A stretch of 64,000 nucleotides of DNA from CAYLPJ01 sp964385465. GTDB lineage: Bacteria; Planctomycetota; Phycisphaerae; SM23-33. The notes beneath the pieces are model-generated. The model saw nothing but the letters and a program-made list of their open reading frames with translations, was not told where the DNA came from and ran no database searches. Both the position numbers and the translations under genes were made by a program. The DNA lies in assembly GCA_964385465.1 (NCBI GenBank), contig CAYLPJ010000029.1, positions 1 to 64,000 on the forward strand, given 5' to 3'. Shown here in pieces: positions 18,010 to 27,045 of this stretch (its first letter is position 1; the number at the start of each line of letters is the position of its first letter).

Positions 18010-18716
18010 GCGGCGCGGGCGAGAGGCTGGCGGTCTGCCTGGTCTCCGGCGGGCTGGACTCGGCGACGGCGCTGGCGGTCGCGCGGGCGGAGGGCTTCGC
18101 CTGCCACGCGCTGAGCTTCGACTACGGCCAGCGGCACCGGTTCGAGCTGGACGCGGCCGGGCGGGTGGCCGCCGCGGCCGGGGCGGTCGAGCATCGCCGC
18201 GTCCGGCTGGACCTCAGCGCCGACGGCGGCTTCGGGCGAAGCGCCCTGACCGACGCGATCGCCGTGCCCAAGGACCGCGACGCCGCCGGGGAGATCCCCG
18301 CCACCTACGTGCCCGGGCGGAACACGGTGTTCCTCGCCGTCGCGCTGGCCTACGCCGAGGGCGTCGGGGCGTTCGACATCTTCCTGGGCGTCAACGCCGT
18401 CGACTACAGCGGCTACCCGGACTGCCGCCCCGAGTTCATCGAGGCGTTCGAGCGGCTGGCCAACCTCGCCACCGCCGCCGCCGTCGAAGGCCGCGGGACC
18501 TTCCGCATCCGCGCCCCGCTGCTGCACATGAGCAAGGCGGAGATCATCCGCGCCGGACTGGAGCTGGGGGTGGACTACTCGCTGACGCACAGTTGCTACG
18601 ACCCGGCCGCCGACGGCGGCGCCTGCGGCCACTGCGACGCCTGCCGACTCCGCCTGGCCGGCTTCACCGCCGCCGGGGCCGAAGACCCGGTCGAGTACGT
18701 CCCAGAAGGGCGATAG
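18006..18716 (+). CDS. queC: 7-cyano-7-deazaguanine synthase QueC
   Basis: A 236-residue cytoplasmic enzyme that converts 7-carboxy-7-deazaguanine to preQ0 using ATP and ammonia, in queuosine-type deazaguanine synthesis. The PP-loop is S14-G-G-L-D-S19. DYGQRHRFEL and ATYVPGRNTVFL are family blocks. The zinc site is C197, C207, C210, C213. The start is GTG 18006, which overlaps the sulfatase stop as GTGA. No ATG exists upstream of the PP-loop in this frame. The length is normal for QueC. QueD, QueE and QueF are not in the window, and the coupling to a sulfatase operon is odd. Confidence 0.95.
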   Translation: MSGAGERLAVCLVSGGLDSATALAVARAEGFACHALSFDYGQRHRFELDAAGRVAAAAGAVEHRRVRLDLSADGGFGRSALTDAIAVPKDRDAAGEIPATYVPGRNTVFLAVALAYAEGVGAFDIFLGVNAVDYSGYPDCRPEFIEAFERLANLATAAAVEGRGTFRIRAPLLHMSKAEIIRAGLELGVDYSLTHSCYDPAADGGACGHCDACRLRLAGFTAAGAEDPVEYVPEGR

Positions 18717-18730
18717 GGCGCCAGGCGGTT

Positions 18731-18756
18731 GCCGGGCGGTCCGGTGCGCGCCCGGC
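18731..18756. terminator. Hairpin in the convergent queC / propeller-gene junction
   Basis: GCCGGGCG (18731-18738) and CGCCCGGC (18749-18756) form a perfect 8-base-pair stem with a 10-base loop. There is no T-tract on either side, so if it terminates transcription it does so without a classical U-run. Its position between two converging genes supports a termination or insulation role. Confidence 0.35.
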
Positions 18757-18812
18757 CCCCGGGCGTCGCTCCCGTCGCGTGCGTTCCCCGACTCCTGCTC
18801 ACCCCGGACGAT

Positions 18813-21800
18813 TCACCGTTTGCCCAGTCGCAGGAGCCGGCCGTTGGCGGTGGTCAGGTAGACGCCGCCGGTGGTGACGGCGAGGCTGTCCCAGGTGGGT
18901 GCGGCGGGGAGCTTCCGTTCGCTGAGCTTCTTGCCGCTCCCGGCGTCGACGACCCACAGCAGCCCCTCGCCGCGGGCCTCGAAGGCCTCGACGTTGCCGT
19001 CCTTGTACTCCGGCACGCCGGCGATGAGCAGCCGGTCGCCCGCGACGGCCATTGCCCGCGGACGCAGGCCGAGCTTCTCCGACCACGTCCACTTCGGCTC
19101 GTTGGCCTTGGTGGCCTTGCGGAAGTCCGGCCGGTGCTCGGCGGATGGATCGACCGGCGAGAGTTCCTGGCGGACCAGCGTGTAGCCGCCCAGCCGGCGG
19201 ACGGCCCAGACGGTCGAGTCGTCGAACGCCAGGATCACGCCGTAGGGCACGGCCAGCCGCGAGCCGAACCCGCCGCTCTTCCGGTTGGCGATCCACGAAT
19301 ACGCCACGGGCGTGCGGCTGAAGTCGCCGGTGCCCAGCACCCAGTGCGAGCGGTGGACCTCCGCGTCGTCCAGCAGCCGGGAGGTGCTGAACAGGTGGCG
19401 GGCCGGCTTGTCCTGGAGCTTGCCCGCCGCGTCGAAGCGGAGGTGGTGGAGATACACCGACTCGCCGTCGCCGACGGGCACGTCCGTCCGCGCCGCCCGC
19501 ATGGAGAACGCGTCGCTGCGGTCCGGCGCCGCGAACGTCTTGCCGTCCGTCGCGTTCTGCGTGAGCTTCTTCACCGGCTGCTCGCCCGCGCCCTCGCTGC
19601 CGCGCGGGTGCTCGACGCGGATCGGCGTCTCGTGGAGCACCTTCCCAGTTGCCGGGTCCAGGCCGTACAGCGTGATCCCGCCGTCGAGGTAGGTGCTCCG
19701 CCCCGCGGCCGCCCAGGCCACGCCGCCCTGGACCAGCACGCTGCCGTGGACGGGCCAGACGCTCTCGACCTGGTCGCGGGCGACGGTCCGCAGGTCGGCC
19801 CGGGCGGCGCGGAACCGCCAGATCAGCTCCCCGTCGCCGGCGCGCAGACAGTACACGCACCCGTCGGCCGAGCCGAACAGCACGCGCCCGGCGTGGATCG
19901 TCGGCGCGGAGTCCACCCGCCCGGAGGCGGTGAAGGCCCAGCGCGGCCTGCCGTCGTCGGCCGCCACGGCCAGGACGCGGTGGGCGTCGGTATCGGCCAC
20001 GATCGCCATCCCGTCGGCGACGACCGGCGCGGTGAGCATTCGCCCGAGCTCGGCCGACCAGGCGACCTCGAACGCCTCGGGCACCTTCACCGCCGTCGAG
20101 CCGCTGCGGCGCACGTCACCGCGGTAGGTCGGCCAGTCGTCGGGCGACGCCTCGCCGGCGGCGAGTTCCTCGCCGTACGCCGGCCCCCTGGTCAGCGGCG
20201 GGGCGGGCTCGGGTGCCGGGGACCGCTTGGCCGAGAGGGCCCAGAATCCGTACAGCTTGCCTTCCATGTAGCAGCCGCAGGCGTGGGAGGGGGCGTAGAG
20301 CAGGCCGTTGCAGGGCAATACGCCGTACTGGCAGACCCCGCGGACCCAGTTGTTCCGCGAGTGGGCCTCGCCGGCGAGGTCCAGGAACTCCACGCCGCGC
20401 TTGGCCGTCAGGATGAACCGCTCGGTCGCCTTGTTGCGGTAGCAGCGGTGGTGGTGCCCGACCGTCCAGAGCTCCTTGGCCACGGGCAGCTTCCGCGAGA
20501 CCTTGCCGGTCTTCAGGTCGCGGCCCTCGGTGAACTCCTGGCCCAGCCAGACCGTCCCGTCGACGACCAGCACGTCCACCGGCGAGTGGAACGTCGGGCG
20601 GCAGGGGCAGGTCCACATCTCCTTGCCGTCCTCGGCCGAGATCGCCCGCAGCGTCCGCGCGTCGGCGGAGAGGACCACGCCGTCGCGGACGACCAGCGTC
20701 GCGACCGACCAGCCGAGCTTCCGCGTCCTGCCCCGGCGGTTCCGCCTGCCCTTCTTGCCCTTGGCCGGGCGTTTCGGCTCGGCCTTCGCTTGCGGGCCGT
20801 GCCGCCACAGCCGCTTGCCCGTCGCCAGCTCCAGGCAGACCACGCCGGGGCCGTCCTGGCAGAACGCCCGGTCGGCCGCGGCGGCGAGGGTCAGGGGCAC
20901 GATCCCCGTGCCGTCCTCCCCGGGCCAGCGCCACAGGGCCTGGCCGGTCGAGGCGTCGAAGGCGACGATCGCCTTGCGGTTGGGGAACGTGAAGGCGGTG
21001 CCCTTGCGCTTGGGCCCGATGCCGGCCTGCTCGGCGGCGGGCGTGCCGACGATCACCATCAGCACGCCGTCGTGGAGGACGATCTCCTCGGCGTTCTTCG
21101 TTCCGGCGTAGGTGCGGAGGGTCTCGCCCGTCTCGGCGGACAGGGCCGTTACCGGCTCGCCGAGCCCGAGCGTGACGTAGACGGCCTCGCCGTCGGTGAC
21201 CAGCAGGCGGGGGAGCTGCACGGGCCCGGAGCGGAACCGCTGGCGGTGCCACGCCCAGTCCGGCAGGGACCGCCGCCAGAGCTCGACGCCGCTGAAGGCG
21301 TCGCGGGCGACGACCGACCATCGCCCTGGGACGTTCATCGACGCGGCCGTGGCGCGGTCGACGATCGCGAACAGCCGCCGCCCGCCGGAGACCACCCCGC
21401 TGATGCTGGCCAGCACGTGGTGGTTGCGGCTCCACATCGGCGAGGCCAGCCAGTGCATGTGCCGCGGCGGGGCGACGCGGTCGTCTGCGGCGACGGCGTT
21501 GTTCGACGCGTCGCGGAGGAAGTGTGTCCAGCGGTCGATCCCCTTGGGGCGCGGCCTGGCGAGCTTCCGCCAGCCGTCGCCGTCGGCCAGGCAGGCCACG
21601 CCGCCGGGGGCGAGCACGCGGAGGATCTCCTTCTCGCTCGGGCGCGGGTCGCCCTCGACGACGAGAAGGTTCACCACACCGTCGATGTACGGCAGGGCGG
21701 GGGGGTGCCACGCGGTGACGGTCGCCTCGCCGGCGGGCCTGGCCCTGGTCAGGCCCGCGCGGGCGGCGGCGACCTTCGCCGCGTCGGCGAGCAGGCCCTG

Positions 21801-22001
21801 GACGACGCGGCCGGTCCCGTCGGCCAGCGCGGCCGTCAGGCTTCCGTCGCCGCAGTGGACGTGGACGATCAGCCCCCCGCGCACGCCGGTGTCGGCGAGG
21901 ATCCGTTTCGCCGTCTCGGCCGGGTCGCCGGCTCGGGCGGCCGGCGCGGATGCCAAGAGGGCCGCGGCGGTCAGCAGAGCGAACAGGGATCGAAGCGTCA
22001 T
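18813..22001 (-). CDS. Secreted PQQ-type beta-propeller with vestigial methyltransferase-like N-terminus
   Basis: A 1,062-residue protein starting at ATG 22001 with AAGGAG eight bases upstream. Residues 1-24 are a signal peptide. Residues ~38-150 read like a class I methyltransferase Rossmann domain: HVHCGDGSLT as motif I, VNLLVVEG as motif IV, and EILRVLAPGGV. A linker, RWTHFLRDASNNAV, follows. The rest is repeated tryptophan-rich PQQ-like blades, such as ALWRWPGEDGTGIVPL and LIWRFRAARADLRTVARD, probably two propellers. Because SAM is not found outside the cell, the Rossmann part is probably non-enzymatic. Function is unknown; binding of cofactor or polysaccharide is inferred. A paralogue lies at 34862-38410. 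Confidence 0.85.
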   Translation of the reverse strand: MTLRSLFALLTAAALLASAPAARAGDPAETAKRILADTGVRGGLIVHVHCGDGSLTAALADGTGRVVQGLLADAAKVAAARAGLTRARPAGEATVTAWHPPALPYIDGVVNLLVVEGDPRPSEKEILRVLAPGGVACLADGDGWRKLARPRPKGIDRWTHFLRDASNNAVAADDRVAPPRHMHWLASPMWSRNHHVLASISGVVSGGRRLFAIVDRATAASMNVPGRWSVVARDAFSGVELWRRSLPDWAWHRQRFRSGPVQLPRLLVTDGEAVYVTLGLGEPVTALSAETGETLRTYAGTKNAEEIVLHDGVLMVIVGTPAAEQAGIGPKRKGTAFTFPNRKAIVAFDASTGQALWRWPGEDGTGIVPLTLAAAADRAFCQDGPGVVCLELATGKRLWRHGPQAKAEPKRPAKGKKGRRNRRGRTRKLGWSVATLVVRDGVVLSADARTLRAISAEDGKEMWTCPCRPTFHSPVDVLVVDGTVWLGQEFTEGRDLKTGKVSRKLPVAKELWTVGHHHRCYRNKATERFILTAKRGVEFLDLAGEAHSRNNWVRGVCQYGVLPCNGLLYAPSHACGCYMEGKLYGFWALSAKRSPAPEPAPPLTRGPAYGEELAAGEASPDDWPTYRGDVRRSGSTAVKVPEAFEVAWSAELGRMLTAPVVADGMAIVADTDAHRVLAVAADDGRPRWAFTASGRVDSAPTIHAGRVLFGSADGCVYCLRAGDGELIWRFRAARADLRTVARDQVESVWPVHGSVLVQGGVAWAAAGRSTYLDGGITLYGLDPATGKVLHETPIRVEHPRGSEGAGEQPVKKLTQNATDGKTFAAPDRSDAFSMRAARTDVPVGDGESVYLHHLRFDAAGKLQDKPARHLFSTSRLLDDAEVHRSHWVLGTGDFSRTPVAYSWIANRKSGGFGSRLAVPYGVILAFDDSTVWAVRRLGGYTLVRQELSPVDPSAEHRPDFRKATKANEPKWTWSEKLGLRPRAMAVAGDRLLIAGVPEYKDGNVEAFEARGEGLLWVVDAGSGKKLSERKLPAAPTWDSLAVTTGGVYLTTANGRLLRLGKR

Positions 22002-22140
22002 CGCGTCAACTCCTTGTCGGCCGGGGCCGGGAGGGGGGACCGGCTTCGGCGGTTGTCTCAACGGCTTGCATGGCGGCCCGTCCGGCGCGCCCGCCCACAG
22101 CGTCCGCCGGGTCCGTGGCAACCCAGGACGGGGCGGTGCC

Positions 22141-22168
22141 TTGTCCCGTGGACCGCGCCCGCTAGAAT
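22141..22168 (+). promoter_or_regulatory. Putative promoter of the aldo/keto reductase gene
   Basis: TTGTCC (22141-22146), a 16-base spacer and TAGAAT (22163-22168). The expected start of transcription is near 22175, about 60 bases before the start codon. Confidence 0.45.
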
Positions 22169-22235
22169 GAACCCCGAACGGCCCGTCGCGTGGCGGGGCG
22201 GCTGAATCCAACTTACTTGCCAAGGGACGCGGGAC

Positions 22236-23075
22236 ATGCTCGACATTCACACGACGGTGAAGCTCAACAGCGGTTACGAGATGCCCATGCTGGGCTTCGG
22301 GGTCTTCCAGATCGAGGCCGGCGAGGCCTGCGAACGGGCGGTGCACGACGCCCTCGAGGCCGGCTACCGGCACATCGACACGGCGGCGGTGTACGGCAAC
22401 GAGCAGTCGGTCGGCAAGGCCCTGGAGGAGTCCGACCTGCCGCGCGAGGACGTGTTCGTCACCACGAAGGTCTTCATCCGCCAGTTCGGGCTCGACGCCA
22501 CCCGCCAGGCCTGCAAGGAGAGCATCGAGAAGCTCCGCATGGACTACGTGGACCTGTACCTGATCCACTGGCCCGTCGACTCGACCATGATGCAGGCCTG
22601 GCAGGCCATGCAGGCCATGCGCGACGAGGGGCTCATCCGCTCGATCGGCGTGAGCAACTTCACCGTCCGGCGGTTCGAGGAGATGTTCCTCAAGCACACC
22701 GAGGAGGTCCCGGCCGTCAACCAGGTCGAGTTCCACCCGTTCTGGTATCGCAAGGAGCTGCTGGAGTATTGCGGGGGCAGGGGCATCCAGTTGGAGGGCT
22801 ACTCGCCGCTGGTCCGCGCCGAGCGGATGGACAACCCGACGCTGACGGCGATCGCGGGGGGGCACGGCAAGACGGTCGCCCAGGTGCTGATCCGTTGGCA
22901 GCTCCAGCACGGGCTGGTGGTGATTCCCAAGTCCTCGAAGACCGAGCGCATCGTCGAGAACGCCAGCGTCTTCGACTTCGAGCTCAGCGACGAGGACATG
23001 AGCCGCATCGACGCGCTGAACGAGGACTACTGCGTCATCTCCTGGCGCCCCGAGGGCCAGGAAAACTGGTATTGA
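22236..23075 (+). CDS. Aldo/keto reductase (2,5-diketogluconate-reductase-like)
   Basis: A 279-residue NADPH-dependent reductase of the AKR superfamily. The catalytic tetrad is complete: D48, Y53, K78 and H111. Family blocks are GYRHIDTAAVYGNE, LIHWP, IGVSNF and the coenzyme-binding VIPKSSKTERI. It reduces carbonyls of sugars or aldehydes in the cytoplasm; the exact substrate cannot be read from sequence. It ends with a C-terminal segment typical of the AKR5 group. It is transcribed alone and converges on the sugar isomerase at 23137. Confidence 0.93.
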   Translation: MLDIHTTVKLNSGYEMPMLGFGVFQIEAGEACERAVHDALEAGYRHIDTAAVYGNEQSVGKALEESDLPREDVFVTTKVFIRQFGLDATRQACKESIEKLRMDYVDLYLIHWPVDSTMMQAWQAMQAMRDEGLIRSIGVSNFTVRRFEEMFLKHTEEVPAVNQVEFHPFWYRKELLEYCGGRGIQLEGYSPLVRAERMDNPTLTAIAGGHGKTVAQVLIRWQLQHGLVVIPKSSKTERIVENASVFDFELSDEDMSRIDALNEDYCVISWRPEGQENWY

Positions 23076-23105
23076 GCGGCGGCCCCGCGGGGGCGACGGG
23101 AACGT

Positions 23106-23136
23106 GGCGGGGCGTGTCGCCCGGGAAACGCCCGCC
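23106..23136. terminator. Hairpin in the convergent AKR / sugar-isomerase junction
   Basis: GGCGGGGCGT (23106-23115) pairs with ACGCCCGCC (23128-23136), with one bulged G. The loop is about 12 bases. It directly abuts the stop codon of the isomerase and has no T-run. A terminator for one or both converging genes is plausible. Confidence 0.35.
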
Positions 23137-23892
23137 CTACGCCAGGCCCAGCTCGCGGAGGTTGAGGATGCTGGCGGTGACGGACTCCCAGCCGGTGAGG
23201 TTGTTCACGCGGTCCTGCTCGACGACGAACCAGTTCACGCCCGTCTCCAGGCCCGCCGCGATCACGCCGCGGACGTCCAACTCGCCGGTGCCCACGGCCG
23301 TGAATCGCCCGCGCTCGGCGAGGTCCGCGACGTCCTTGAGGTGCACCGCCGGGAACCGCCCGGCGTGGCGGCGGAGAAACGCCACCGGGTCCTCGCCGCC
23401 GTAGAGCACCCACCCCACGTCCAGCTCGAAGCCGACGTGGTCGGGGTTCGTTTCGGCCAGCAGCAGGTCGATGGCCCGATCGCCGTCGAAGGCGTTGCGG
23501 AACTCGTGGTCGTGGTTGTGGTAGCAGAACCGCACACCCGCGGCGGCGCATCGCTCGCCGACGCGGTTGAACATCTCGGCGTCGGCGAGCACGTCGTCGC
23601 GGGTCTTGCACGGGCGGTGCCAGAGGATGATGTGCTCGGCGCCCGCGGCGTTGGCGTCTGCGAGCAGCGAATCGAGGCCGCCGGTGAGCTTCTCGACGTT
23701 GGCCCCGAGCGACACGGCCGCCATGCCGATCTCCTCCCGCTTGCGGCGGTTTTCCTCGGCCCCGCCGACCAGCACGGCCGAGCCCTCGACGCCCTTGTAG
23801 CCCAGCCCGGCCAGCCGGCGCAGCGTGGCGAACGTGTCGGCCTGCATGTCCTCGCGAACCAGTCCGGGGATCAATCCGATCTTCGCTTTCAC
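23137..23892 (-). CDS. Sugar phosphate isomerase/epimerase
   Basis: A 251-residue xylose-isomerase-like TIM-barrel protein. GTG 23892 is chosen as start because AAGGAAG lies just upstream; an in-frame TTG eight codons earlier lacks such a site. Metal-ligand segments of the fold are visible: FCYHNHDHEF, GFELDVGWV, AVHLKDVAD and WFVVEQD. It probably interconverts keto-sugars or related polyols in the cytoplasm. It is the last gene of a four-gene operon and starts 16 bases after the stop of the glycoside hydrolase gene, whose product it may help process. Confidence 0.87.
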   Translation of the reverse strand: MKAKIGLIPGLVREDMQADTFATLRRLAGLGYKGVEGSAVLVGGAEENRRKREEIGMAAVSLGANVEKLTGGLDSLLADANAAGAEHIILWHRPCKTRDDVLADAEMFNRVGERCAAAGVRFCYHNHDHEFRNAFDGDRAIDLLLAETNPDHVGFELDVGWVLYGGEDPVAFLRRHAGRFPAVHLKDVADLAERGRFTAVGTGELDVRGVIAAGLETGVNWFVVEQDRVNNLTGWESVTASILNLRELGLA

Positions 23893-23908
23893 GGTCTCTT
23901 CCTTCGAA

Positions 23909-26900
23909 TTACTCAAATCGCAGCAGGGGGTAGCGGGTGGGGTTCTTGTGCATGCCGATGCCGGGTGAGACTTCGGCCCATCCCTCTCGGCCGGGGCCGT
24001 CGTCGTCGTTGACGATCAGGCTCAGCGGCACGCCGTCGGCGAGCATCGCCTCGGTCAGGCCGAAGGCCTCCAGCGCCAGTGTCGCGTCGTAGCGGACGCC
24101 GCGGTCGGTCGCCCGGGTCGCCAGCGTCACGCCGGCGGGGTCGAAGGCCAGCCCCAGCGGGCGGCTCCAGCAGTGGACCATCGGCTTGCCCTGCTCGCTT
24201 CGGCCCAGGCCGACCTCCCACCAGCCCTCGCGCCCGGGGAGCTGGAAGGCGAGCTGGATGCCATCGGCCTTCCACAGCAGGGCGGGCTTGTGCGGCTGGA
24301 CGTGGCGGTCGTCGGTGACGTCCACGCGAAGCCGCAGCACGCCCTCGCCGCGCCCGACCCACACGCGGGCGCTGAGGTCCTCGGGGCCCTTCCACGCCAT
24401 GTGCCGCCGCGACGGGTCGTAGGCGTTGTTGTTGACGACGTGGGCGTCGTCGGCGAGCGTGAAGTCCGCCCGGCGGTCGTCGAACGCCCCGGCGGGGATG
24501 GTCCGGGCGGCGCGGATGGTCACCGTCCGCTTGCCGGCCCAGTCCGTGCCGGCCAGCGCGTAGGCGATCTCCACGGTCGGGGCGTTGGCGTCGTCGGTCG
24601 CCTCGTCGGCCAGGCGGAAGGACAGGGGCTTCTCGACGGCGGCGGCTGCGCCGACCGCTACGTTCTCGGTGACCGCGGCGGCCCCGGTCGCCTGCCAGGT
24701 CAGCCGCAGCGAGGCCCGCTTGTCCAGCGGGTTGCGGAGCGTCAGGGGCACGCGGACGGCGCCGTCGTCGCCGGCGACAACTTCCCCGGGCGCCTCGACC
24801 AGCAGCCCCGCCACGCGAGGCGGGCTCTTGGCGCCGCGGACCTTCAGCCATGCCGGGCGCGGCGTCAACGTCCACGCCAGCCGGCCGGCGGGGGCCGACA
24901 GCTCCTCGGCGTTGCCGAACATGTCCACCCGCCGGGCGGTCGCGCCGCCCGGCAGCTCCACGATCACCGGCTCGCCGGGCCCTGAGCGGTCCTGGGTCCA
25001 TGCGGCCGCGACGTACTCGCCGGCGGCCCCGGTGCGTCGGAAGAGGAACATCCAGTCCCGCGGCCCGCCGAGGGGTTCGGCGATCAGCTCGGTGTCGCGC
25101 AGGGCGCGGACGACCTCGTTGAACGCGCAGAACGTGGGCCTGAGGTGGTAGGTGCGGAACGCGAACATGCCGAACAGGTCGGTGTGGGGGTTGCCCCCCC
25201 GCATGAGGAACCAGGAGTAGGCCATCGCCCCGCGTGCCTTGGCGAAGGTGATCTTCTTGACGAGCGTCTCGGCCTGGAAATCCAGCCCGCGCTGCCGGCC
25301 GATGGCGGTCTCGTTGAAGTACAGGGGGCGGGGGCTCTTGAGGTGCTTGCGGATGGCCGCCAGCGGCCCGTCGACGGCCAGGCGGAAGCCCTCGAAGTCT
25401 CCGTGCTGGTGATGGGTGTGGATGTCGAAGAACTGCTGGGCGTCGCGGACGACGCGGAGGTGCAGGTCGGGGTTCATCGTGTGCCCGCCGTGGGGCAGGA
25501 CGGTCGCGAAGCCGCCGGTCATCACCCGGTTGTTCGGGTCGGCCTTCTTGAGCTCCTCGTGGGCGATGCGGAGCATCTCGATGTACTCCTCGGTCGAGCC
25601 GCGGTAGAAGCCCGTGATGTCCGGCTCGTTCCAGATCTCCCACTGGCGGATGCGCCCCTTGTAGCGCTCGCCCACGGCGGCCATGTATTTCCGCCACGCG
25701 TCCATTCGCGGGGCGTAGGTATGGCGCTCGTGCCAGTTGGTGCCCTTGCGGAGCTTCTCGGCGTACTTGGGCGCGACGGCCCACGTCGGCAGGTAGCCGG
25801 CGAGGTTCTGGCTCACCAGGCCGAAGCGCTCGGCCCGCTCCACGCGGTCGTCGAGGCGGTCCCAGTTCCACGTCCCCTCGCCCGGCTGGATGTCGATCCA
25901 CGTGGCGCCGTCGCGGACGACGTCCACGCCGATCATCGTCGCGGCCAGGGCGCAGCGGTCGTTCTGGAGCGACCCGCCGACGCCGAACTGGAAGTCGTCG
26001 CCGGGGCTGTCCCGCATGCCCACCGGGTCGATGCAGGGCAGGGTGCAGGTGTGGCGCTCGACGCTCTCGCCGTTGGCGGCGATCAGCCGGACCGTCACGC
26101 GGTACCAGCCCAGCCGCTCCAGCGCCCTGCCGATCGCCGCCCGCGCCGTTTCGCCGGCCGGGACGGTCATCGGCTTGCCCTTCCACTCGACCGTCGCGCC
26201 GTCGAGGTCCTCGAACGTTGCCGCCGGGGTGAATGTCGCCGCGGCCTTGCCGTTTTTGGTCGCGACGACGGCGACCTTGTCCAGGTCGTCCGGCGTGGCG
26301 ACGAGGATGGGGCGGGGGGCGGTGAGCTCGACGCCCACGTCGTACAGCAGCGTCTGCGGTGCGACGTCGGCGGGGTCGAAGGCGTTGCGGCGGACCGCGC
26401 CCAGCAGGATGCTCTTGGGCGGCTGGAAGCCCTTCGGCGCCATCAGCACCATGCCCTGGAGGCGCAGGGGCAGGTCGATGCGGCCCTTGCCGGCCTTGCC
26501 GCCGCCCCAGTTGCCGTTGGTCTTGCCCGGCTTGAGCCGGACGGTGACCTCCCGCCAGCCCGTGGCGTCGGCGGGCAGCTCGCCGGGCCACTGGAACGTC
26601 TCGCCGTCGGCGTCGCGGCAGCGGAAGGCGAACTTCCGCCAGCCGGGGAATCCGTCGGCGTTGAGCCGGACCGTCAGCTCCACGCCCTCTTCGAAGGCGT
26701 AGAGGAACGGGCGGCCGCCGAAGAGGATCTCCATCAGCCGCTTCTTCGATTTCCCCCACGTCAGGCGCAGGGCCTTGCCCCCCGGCTTGCCGGCCGGCTC
26801 GCGTCGGGCGGCGTGACCGTAGTCCCGCCCGCGATGGACCCGGACGGCTCGCCGTGCGGCGGGGTCGACCAGCAGCGTGGGGTCGTTGTCGGCAGCCGTC

Positions 26901-26992
26901 GCCGGCGCGGCGGCGCAGAGGGCGGCCAGCAGCAGTGCGGCCCGGCCGGCCACCGACGGGCAACCGGGGAAGAGACGCTTCGAATCGGACAT
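23909..26992 (-). CDS. Secreted clan-A glycoside hydrolase (GH39/GH5-like), multidomain
   Basis: A 1,027-residue protein, with start ATG 26992 preceded by GAAGGA. Residues 1-34 form a signal peptide. Residues ~40-320 are beta-rich with carbohydrate-binding character. Residues ~330-640 form a catalytic barrel with acid/base E456 in WEIWNEPD and a likely nucleophile E561 in YFNETAIG, the arrangement of clan A (GH39, GH5 and relatives). Residues ~640-800 are Ig-like. The last ~200 residues resemble a CBM9-like or sugar-binding module (VNNNAYDPSRRHMAWKGPED). It should act on extracellular plant or algal polysaccharides; the bond cleaved is unknown. The HEAT-repeat gene lies upstream and the sugar isomerase downstream. 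Confidence 0.85.
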   Translation of the reverse strand: MSDSKRLFPGCPSVAGRAALLLAALCAAAPATAADNDPTLLVDPAARRAVRVHRGRDYGHAARREPAGKPGGKALRLTWGKSKKRLMEILFGGRPFLYAFEEGVELTVRLNADGFPGWRKFAFRCRDADGETFQWPGELPADATGWREVTVRLKPGKTNGNWGGGKAGKGRIDLPLRLQGMVLMAPKGFQPPKSILLGAVRRNAFDPADVAPQTLLYDVGVELTAPRPILVATPDDLDKVAVVATKNGKAAATFTPAATFEDLDGATVEWKGKPMTVPAGETARAAIGRALERLGWYRVTVRLIAANGESVERHTCTLPCIDPVGMRDSPGDDFQFGVGGSLQNDRCALAATMIGVDVVRDGATWIDIQPGEGTWNWDRLDDRVERAERFGLVSQNLAGYLPTWAVAPKYAEKLRKGTNWHERHTYAPRMDAWRKYMAAVGERYKGRIRQWEIWNEPDITGFYRGSTEEYIEMLRIAHEELKKADPNNRVMTGGFATVLPHGGHTMNPDLHLRVVRDAQQFFDIHTHHQHGDFEGFRLAVDGPLAAIRKHLKSPRPLYFNETAIGRQRGLDFQAETLVKKITFAKARGAMAYSWFLMRGGNPHTDLFGMFAFRTYHLRPTFCAFNEVVRALRDTELIAEPLGGPRDWMFLFRRTGAAGEYVAAAWTQDRSGPGEPVIVELPGGATARRVDMFGNAEELSAPAGRLAWTLTPRPAWLKVRGAKSPPRVAGLLVEAPGEVVAGDDGAVRVPLTLRNPLDKRASLRLTWQATGAAAVTENVAVGAAAAVEKPLSFRLADEATDDANAPTVEIAYALAGTDWAGKRTVTIRAARTIPAGAFDDRRADFTLADDAHVVNNNAYDPSRRHMAWKGPEDLSARVWVGRGEGVLRLRVDVTDDRHVQPHKPALLWKADGIQLAFQLPGREGWWEVGLGRSEQGKPMVHCWSRPLGLAFDPAGVTLATRATDRGVRYDATLALEAFGLTEAMLADGVPLSLIVNDDDGPGREGWAEVSPGIGMHKNPTRYPLLRFE

Positions 26993-27045
26993 GGGTGTGT
27001 CCTTCGCGTGACGGTCGGCCTGCGGTGTCGGCATGCGGGTGCGGA

